64,000 nt of DNA, taken from the NCBI GenBank assembly GCA_017405245.1, contig JAFRAU010000008.1, forward strand, positions 1 to 64,000, given 5' to 3'. Both the position numbers and the translations under genes were made by a program. The stretch comes from Candidatus Saccharimonadota bacterium (lineage in GTDB: Bacteria > Patescibacteriota > Saccharimonadia > Saccharimonadales > Saccharimonadaceae). Of the stretch, positions 59,938 through 64,000 are shown one piece after another. Position 1 is the stretch's first letter, and each line of letters opens with the position of its first letter. The notes under the pieces were generated by a model. That model did not search any database and had not been told where the DNA came from. It saw nothing but the letters and a program-made list of their open reading frames with translations.

Positions 59938-60945
59938 ATGAAAATCAATGAAATTCGACCCCAAGAGCATATTTTTACAGAGAAGTTAAAAACGCTTGCG
60001 CTTATTCCAAAAATGTTGTATTTTTATGGAAAATTGCCGGTTTTGGGAGAAAATAGTACAAAAGAGGGGGCGCAGAAAGGAGACTTAGCGCAAGAACTGA
60101 CGAGTAGTTTATTACGAAAATCGTCGGAAAGGGGCCTAGAACGCCCCAGAACGGTCGCAATAGTAGGTTCGCGAAAGAATACTGCTTACGGTAAGGAAGT
60201 GGCTTATAGAGCCGCGTATGAGGCTGCAAAGGCTGGTGCGGTAGTGGTTTCTGGTCTGGCCTACGGAATAGATAGTATTGCCCACAGGGGTGCGCTAGAT
60301 GCTGGCGGCATAACAGTAGCTGTGTTAGGGACGCCGATTACGGAAATATACCCCAGAGAACACGAACGACTGGCACGAGAAATAATTGACAGGGGTGGAG
60401 CGGTAATATCAGAGTATAGCCAGTCGGATTTGCCGGCTGGAAAAACAGAGATAAGAACGAGGTTTTTAGCCAGAAATCGGATTATTGCGGGACTTTCTGA
60501 TGTGGTGGTCATCGCGGAAGCGGCGGCAAGAAGTGGGAGTTTGAATACGGCGATGCACGCATTAGATATTGGGGCGGATTTAATGGCGGTGCCAGGCGAT
60601 ATAAATAGGCTTAATTCTGAGGGGTGTAATCGCTTGCTCTCTCAGGGAGCGATCCCCTATACGGGGCCAGATGCTCTTTTAGGGTTGCTCTTTCCGGAGA
60701 GATTAGCAAGAAAAAAGAGTAAGAAAAAAGATCGAGAGAGTGAAATTCTAAAACAGGTGTCGTTGTTTGCTGAAACAGAGGTAGAACAGAAGGTACTAAT
60801 GTCGATAATGACAGGGCTAAATGATGGTGATGAGATTATTAAGAAATTAGAGCTTCCTGCTACGGATTTTTCTCAGGCGATAACGATGCTAGAAATAAAA
60901 GGGGCAATAAAGGCGCTTGGAGCTAATAGATGGATGGAGGTGTAA
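59938..60945 (+). CDS. dprA: DNA processing protein DprA
   Basis: The 335-aa protein has the Rossmann-like core (TVAIVGSRKNTAYGKEVAY; VSGLAYGIDSIAHRGALDAGG; TRFLARNRIIAGLSDVVVIAEA) and a C-terminal winged helix (VEQKVLMSIMTGLNDGDEII). It loads RecA on incoming ssDNA in transformation. No ribosome-binding site is visible; TACAAT at 59821-59826 may be a -10 box. Confidence 0.94.
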   Translation: MKINEIRPQEHIFTEKLKTLALIPKMLYFYGKLPVLGENSTKEGAQKGDLAQELTSSLLRKSSERGLERPRTVAIVGSRKNTAYGKEVAYRAAYEAAKAGAVVVSGLAYGIDSIAHRGALDAGGITVAVLGTPITEIYPREHERLAREIIDRGGAVISEYSQSDLPAGKTEIRTRFLARNRIIAGLSDVVVIAEAAARSGSLNTAMHALDIGADLMAVPGDINRLNSEGCNRLLSQGAIPYTGPDALLGLLFPERLARKKSKKKDRESEILKQVSLFAETEVEQKVLMSIMTGLNDGDEIIKKLELPATDFSQAITMLEIKGAIKALGANRWMEV

Positions 60946-61027
60946 ACGACTAAACAATAATAAAACGTTTGATGTTATAGTTGCAATTGAGCGCGTGTGT
61001 ACGCATTACGAAGAGCTAGTGGCCTTT

Positions 61028-61576
61028 TTATTTTAGCCAATCGTCGATTTGCTGACAGGCATTTCTAAGAATAGCAGGAAGATGCTCTTTCTCTGAGGCG
61101 GTAAACTTGCTGAGGACAAAATCGATGTCGCCGGTTTTGCGGCGGAGATTATCATCGGTGCCGAGGCGGAGACGCGGGAAGGAATCTGTACCTAACTCCC
61201 TGATGGCGGATTTTAGGCCGTTATTTCCACCGTCGGAACCTTTTTCGCGGAAGCGAATTTTGCCAAAATCTAGGTTAAAATCGTCACAGATGATAAGAAT
61301 ATCTTTTGGTGTGATTTTATAGAAATGAGCAAAGGCTTGAATAGAGCGTCCGACTTCATTGTAATAGGTTTGAGGCTTGATGAAAATAAATTGTTCTGTA
61401 CCTGGCAAATTCAGAGAGCCAGCATTGGTTTTTAGCCAGACAGCATTAAATTTGTCGGTTTTTTCCCAGGTAAGATTTTTGATTTTGGTATAGAAATCTA
61501 GGGTAAGAAAGCCAAAATTATGTCGAGTAAAGTTATATTTGCTCTCTGGGTTGCCAAAGCCTATGACTAGTTTCAT
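61028..61576 (-). CDS. pth: Peptidyl-tRNA hydrolase
   Basis: The 182-aa protein has VIGFGNPESKYNFTRHNFGFLTLD (catalytic His), FIKPQTYYNEVGRSIQAF, IICDDFNLDFGKIRFREKGSDGGNNGLKSAI (catalytic Asp) and RLRLG. It recycles peptidyl-tRNA. It overlaps der by four bases. Confidence 0.95.
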   Translation of the reverse strand: MKLVIGFGNPESKYNFTRHNFGFLTLDFYTKIKNLTWEKTDKFNAVWLKTNAGSLNLPGTEQFIFIKPQTYYNEVGRSIQAFAHFYKITPKDILIICDDFNLDFGKIRFREKGSDGGNNGLKSAIRELGTDSFPRLRLGTDDNLRRKTGDIDFVLSKFTASEKEHLPAILRNACQQIDDWLK

Positions 61577-62979
61577 TTTTGACCTTTCTGGGAGGCATGG
61601 ATGGATTTTGAGTTAGACTTGCGATCGTCATGATTATCACTACGGAAAGAAAAGAAGATAGGAGTGCCTAGATATGGGTAAAATTCGCGGATTTTGCGCT
61701 CCAAAAACCGCTTATAAGACCAGTGAAGTAGTGACAAGTCGTGGCCATGGATGACGAACCAAGGTGGATTCGTGTCTGTCTGTACGATATATTTGGGCTT
61801 TGGATGAGTGTTTTTGAGGCCGGCTGGAAGATGCTCAGATATACTTGTGCGCAATATCTTGTTCAAATCCGGAGTTTTGATTTGATGGTGGCGGGCTTCG
61901 TCGATTTCTAGGGCGACGTCGAAGATTTTAGTGACGTTTTTGCCAGTTTCGGCACTAGTGATAATAACAGGGGCGAAAGGTAGAAAATCATAATCTTTCT
62001 CTAAGCTATCAAGGAGAAAATCTGCACTGGTGCGGTTCTTAATATTGGAATCACCAAAGAAATTGGTAGGGGTGGCATTTTCTAAGAGATCGGATTTAGT
62101 AACTATCATAATAATGCCTTTACCTGCATTGATAATTTGGCCGGCGAGAGATTGGTCGAGTTTGCTATGAGGCTCGGTGGAATCAATTAAGAGACAACAA
62201 ATGTCAGATTCTTCAATGGCAGCAAGAGTGCGAATGGCCGAAAATTTCTCTATACCAACCTCGCGTTTACCGGGTTTTCTAAGCCCTGCCGTATCTAAAA
62301 TTTCTAAATCTCGACCTTTAAAACGTACTTCTGCACGGTTTACATCTCTGGTTGTCCCTTGACGGCTACTTACGACGGCTTGCTGTTTTTTGCCAAGAGC
62401 GTTAAACAAGCTAGATTTACCGACGTTAGGACGGCCAATAAGCGCAATTTTAAGAGGAGGTTTCTTATGCTCGCCAGAAGGACTTTCAAAAGTTCCTAAG
62501 GCTCTTAAAATTTCACTTTTTACTTCTTTGATTCCCTGTCCGGTAGTTGCAGAGGTGCGGAAAATGTGTTCTTCTGGGATGCCGAGAGCGCGAAACTCGT
62601 TAATATCCAAGGCTTCGCCCCGGTCGGATTTATTCAAAATGAGAAAAACTGGTTTTTTGGAGCGCAGGGCGGATTTTGCAATGTTTTTATCGTGATGGTT
62701 GAAGAATTTAGTGCTGTCTAAGGTGAGCAAAATTAGGTCGGATGCGTCGATTGCGCCTTCAATTTGGTCTTGGATACTAGCTTCGAAATCGTCTTCGGGA
62801 TTTTTTAAGCCAGCGGTGTCGATTAAAAGAAAACGATTGTCGATTTTGGCGGAAACATTGTCGCGCGTAGTTCCCTCTTCCCTGGCGACGATGGCGATAT
62901 TTTTGCGCGCAAAACGATTAAGCAGGCTAGATTTGCCAGCATTAGTCTGACCAATTAAAGCGACAATGGGTAATTTCAT
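61573..62979 (-). CDS. der: Ribosome biogenesis GTPase Der
   Basis: The 468-aa protein has two G domains: GQTNAGKSSLLN, DTAGL and NKSD (first), GRPNVGKSSLFN, DTAGLRKPGK and TKSD (second), then a KH-like domain. Der is needed for 50S assembly. The C-terminal tail is charged. A minus-strand TATGAT (62986-62991) lies six bases before ATG. Confidence 0.95.
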   Translation of the reverse strand: MKLPIVALIGQTNAGKSSLLNRFARKNIAIVAREEGTTRDNVSAKIDNRFLLIDTAGLKNPEDDFEASIQDQIEGAIDASDLILLTLDSTKFFNHHDKNIAKSALRSKKPVFLILNKSDRGEALDINEFRALGIPEEHIFRTSATTGQGIKEVKSEILRALGTFESPSGEHKKPPLKIALIGRPNVGKSSLFNALGKKQQAVVSSRQGTTRDVNRAEVRFKGRDLEILDTAGLRKPGKREVGIEKFSAIRTLAAIEESDICCLLIDSTEPHSKLDQSLAGQIINAGKGIIMIVTKSDLLENATPTNFFGDSNIKNRTSADFLLDSLEKDYDFLPFAPVIITSAETGKNVTKIFDVALEIDEARHHQIKTPDLNKILRTSISEHLPAGLKNTHPKPKYIVQTDTNPPWFVIHGHDLSLLHWSYKRFLERKIREFYPYLGTPIFFSFRSDNHDDRKSNSKSIHASQKGQK

Positions 62980-63036
62980 AAATATATCATAACATATTTT
63001 ATCGGAAAAAGGAAGGATAAGCGGAACGATAAAAAT

Positions 63037-63058
63037 GAGCCCGCTTGATGGCGGGCTC
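63037..63058 (-). terminator. Terminator of the minus-strand gene 63064-63546
   Basis: GAGCCCGC/GCGGGCTC stem with six-base loop, followed on the minus strand by ATTTTTA. Confidence 0.85.
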
Positions 63059-63063
63059 GGGTG

Positions 63064-63546
63064 CTAAATGTTGATAACTCTACCCAGGAATCCCTGGGGT
63101 ACACCCGTTATGGAGGGCCGTGACGGGGATGACGGTGCCGAATTTTCGGCGGCACGCTTTTCTGAGCGGGCTTTTAAGACTGCGCCCTCAGCTTTTGCGG
63201 CACGCTTTGCGGCGTCCTCGGCTAGCTTTCTCGATTTCTTGATGATTTCTGACATGTTTTCCATGCCGTCTTCTGCGATAAGTAGCTCCTCGTATCGTTC
63301 CGTGGTGGCAATGATGCCATTATGACTTTTTCTGAGCCGCAAAATTTTGACTTTGATAGGCTCACTATCGAGCTCGTCAATCTTGCGTTTTCCGACGATA
63401 CCTATACCCCCAGCTACATTGAGCGCATTATATATGCCCTTTTTCTCGATTTCATTAAAAACTGCCTTAATGGCAGTGAGTTTGTCGTACGGATGACCGT
63501 CTGACATTCTAATGAAATACCAGTCCTTTAAATATGGTTTTTTCAT
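63064..63546 (-). CDS. Hypothetical protein, 160 aa
   Basis: ATG at 63546 follows a GAGGAGGA site and is preferred to one 14 codons upstream. The N-terminal ~90 residues look like a small mixed domain (KKPYLKDWYFIRMSDGHPYDKL, NALNVAGGIGIVGK); then a charged Ala/Lys helix (KLAEDAAKRAAKAEGAVLKA) and a Ser/Pro tail. I do not recognise it. A minus-strand promoter (TTGACT 63657-63662, TATAAT 63635-63640) precedes it. Confidence 0.65.
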   Translation of the reverse strand: MKKPYLKDWYFIRMSDGHPYDKLTAIKAVFNEIEKKGIYNALNVAGGIGIVGKRKIDELDSEPIKVKILRLRKSHNGIIATTERYEELLIAEDGMENMSEIIKKSRKLAEDAAKRAAKAEGAVLKARSEKRAAENSAPSSPSRPSITGVPQGFLGRVINI

Positions 63547-63686
63547 GAGAATTCTCCTCCTCTCAAAGTACGAGAGTTTATAGTCCACAGACGGTTATCA
63601 TCTGTTACAAAAACTAAAAACCCTTACCTATGTCATTATACCACTGTTTTTATGAAAGTCAAGAGGCGCAGTGCGGAAAGGATTGA

Positions 63687-63692
63687 TATAAT
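63687..63692 (+). promoter_or_regulatory. -10 box of second pyrophosphatase, leaderless layout
   Basis: TATAAT ends six bases before ATG 63699. Confidence 0.55.
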
Positions 63693-63698
63693 AGAAAA

Positions 63699-64000
63699 AT
63701 GGACACAAAAGATTATATTGGAAAAACAATAACTATCAAAATTGACCGTGCGATGGGAAGTAAACATCCAAAGCATGGGTTTATTTATCCACTAAATTAT
63801 GGCTATGTGTCGGATACGAAATCTGGTGATGGTGAGGAACTGGATGCATACCTTTTGGGTGTTTTTGAGCCGGTAGGTGAATATACTGGGAAATGTATTG
63901 CGGTAATTACGCGAAAAGATGATAATGATGATAAGTTAATCATTGTTCCAGAAGATAAAAAATATGATAAGAATCAAATTTTGGCTTTGACGGAGTTTCA
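63699..64000 (+). CDS. Divergent family I pyrophosphatase-like protein, 3' partial
   Basis: The frame runs off the window after ~100 codons. HGFIYPLNYGYVSD and GDGEELDAYLLGVFEP match the PPase core, but the signature has Glu where the first ppa (35033-35563) has Asp (DGEELD against DGDELD). VIIVPEDKK-like sequence follows. It may be a PPase paralogue with another substrate. Confidence 0.72.
   Translation, partial: MDTKDYIGKTITIKIDRAMGSKHPKHGFIYPLNYGYVSDTKSGDGEELDAYLLGVFEPVGEYTGKCIAVITRKDDNDDKLIIVPEDKKYDKNQILALTEF

Noticed and set aside
1-64000. Recoded TGA (as in Gracilibacteria/SR1)
   Set aside because: Family-length proteins end at TGA and Gly/Trp positions use normal codons.
1-64000. CRISPR arrays, tRNA genes and insertion sequences
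   Set aside because: Tandem repeats found lack unique spacers of constant length, no tRNA T-arm patterns or transposase genes were recognised by eye.

Overview
The window reads as a chromosome segment of a Patescibacteria (CPR) bacterium, most likely a Candidatus Saccharibacteria relative. This is inferred from small compact genes, many promoters whose -10 box lies only 6-10 nt before the start codon, a type-2-like IleRS, a sigma-region-4/HARE fusion, and sparse surface and cell-division gene sets. The standard genetic code fits: TGA ends many genes. I found no rRNA, tRNA, CRISPR array or insertion sequence.

The most striking content is two complete diversity-generating retroelements (DGRs). 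DGR1 occupies about 1-4113: a target gene that begins before the window, a MutS-like/Avd-like accessory gene, a reverse transcriptase, and a template repeat on the opposite strand. DGR2 occupies about 36600-41520 with the same order. Base-by-base comparison shows VR1 differs from TR1 at 22 positions, 21 of them adenines in the template. VR2 differs from TR2 at 14 positions, all adenines. Both targets end in a FISUMP/C-type-lectin-like domain. Both templates lie downstream of and convergent to the RT gene, and DGR2 has an 8-bp/4-nt hairpin just after VR2.

Region by region: 4.1-5.0 kb vapBC-like toxin-antitoxin; 5.2-16.2 kb housekeeping and division genes (recJ, rpsU, adk, map, ftsA, ftsZ, an NrdR-like protein lacking zinc-ribbon cysteines, ileS); 16.5-23.7 kb a probable surface operon (1662-aa giant protein and an LPTTG sortase substrate); 23.8-27.5 kb rplU, parA-parB and rel, with two long covarying hairpins flanking parAB; 27.6-36.2 kb nucleic-acid and tRNA genes, a two-component pair, a KwaB-like (DUF4868) gene and ppa; 36.2-41.5 kb DGR2; 42-43.6 kb repeat arrays, a candidate small RNA and an AAA ATPase; 44.1-51.8 kb a reduced dcw cluster (rsmH, ftsL-like, ftsI, mraY, ftsW, murG, ftsQ-like).

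At 51.8-52.75 kb gene direction converges in a 1-kb non-coding region packed with hairpins and ACAGGGG repeats. Beyond it, mostly on the minus strand, are a VirD4/TraG-like ATPase, the sigma4-HARE protein, topA, a candidate ~350-nt structured RNA, dprA (+), pth and der, ending in a second, incomplete pyrophosphatase gene.

Functional names rest on motifs read by eye. No alignment, HMM or covariance search was run.
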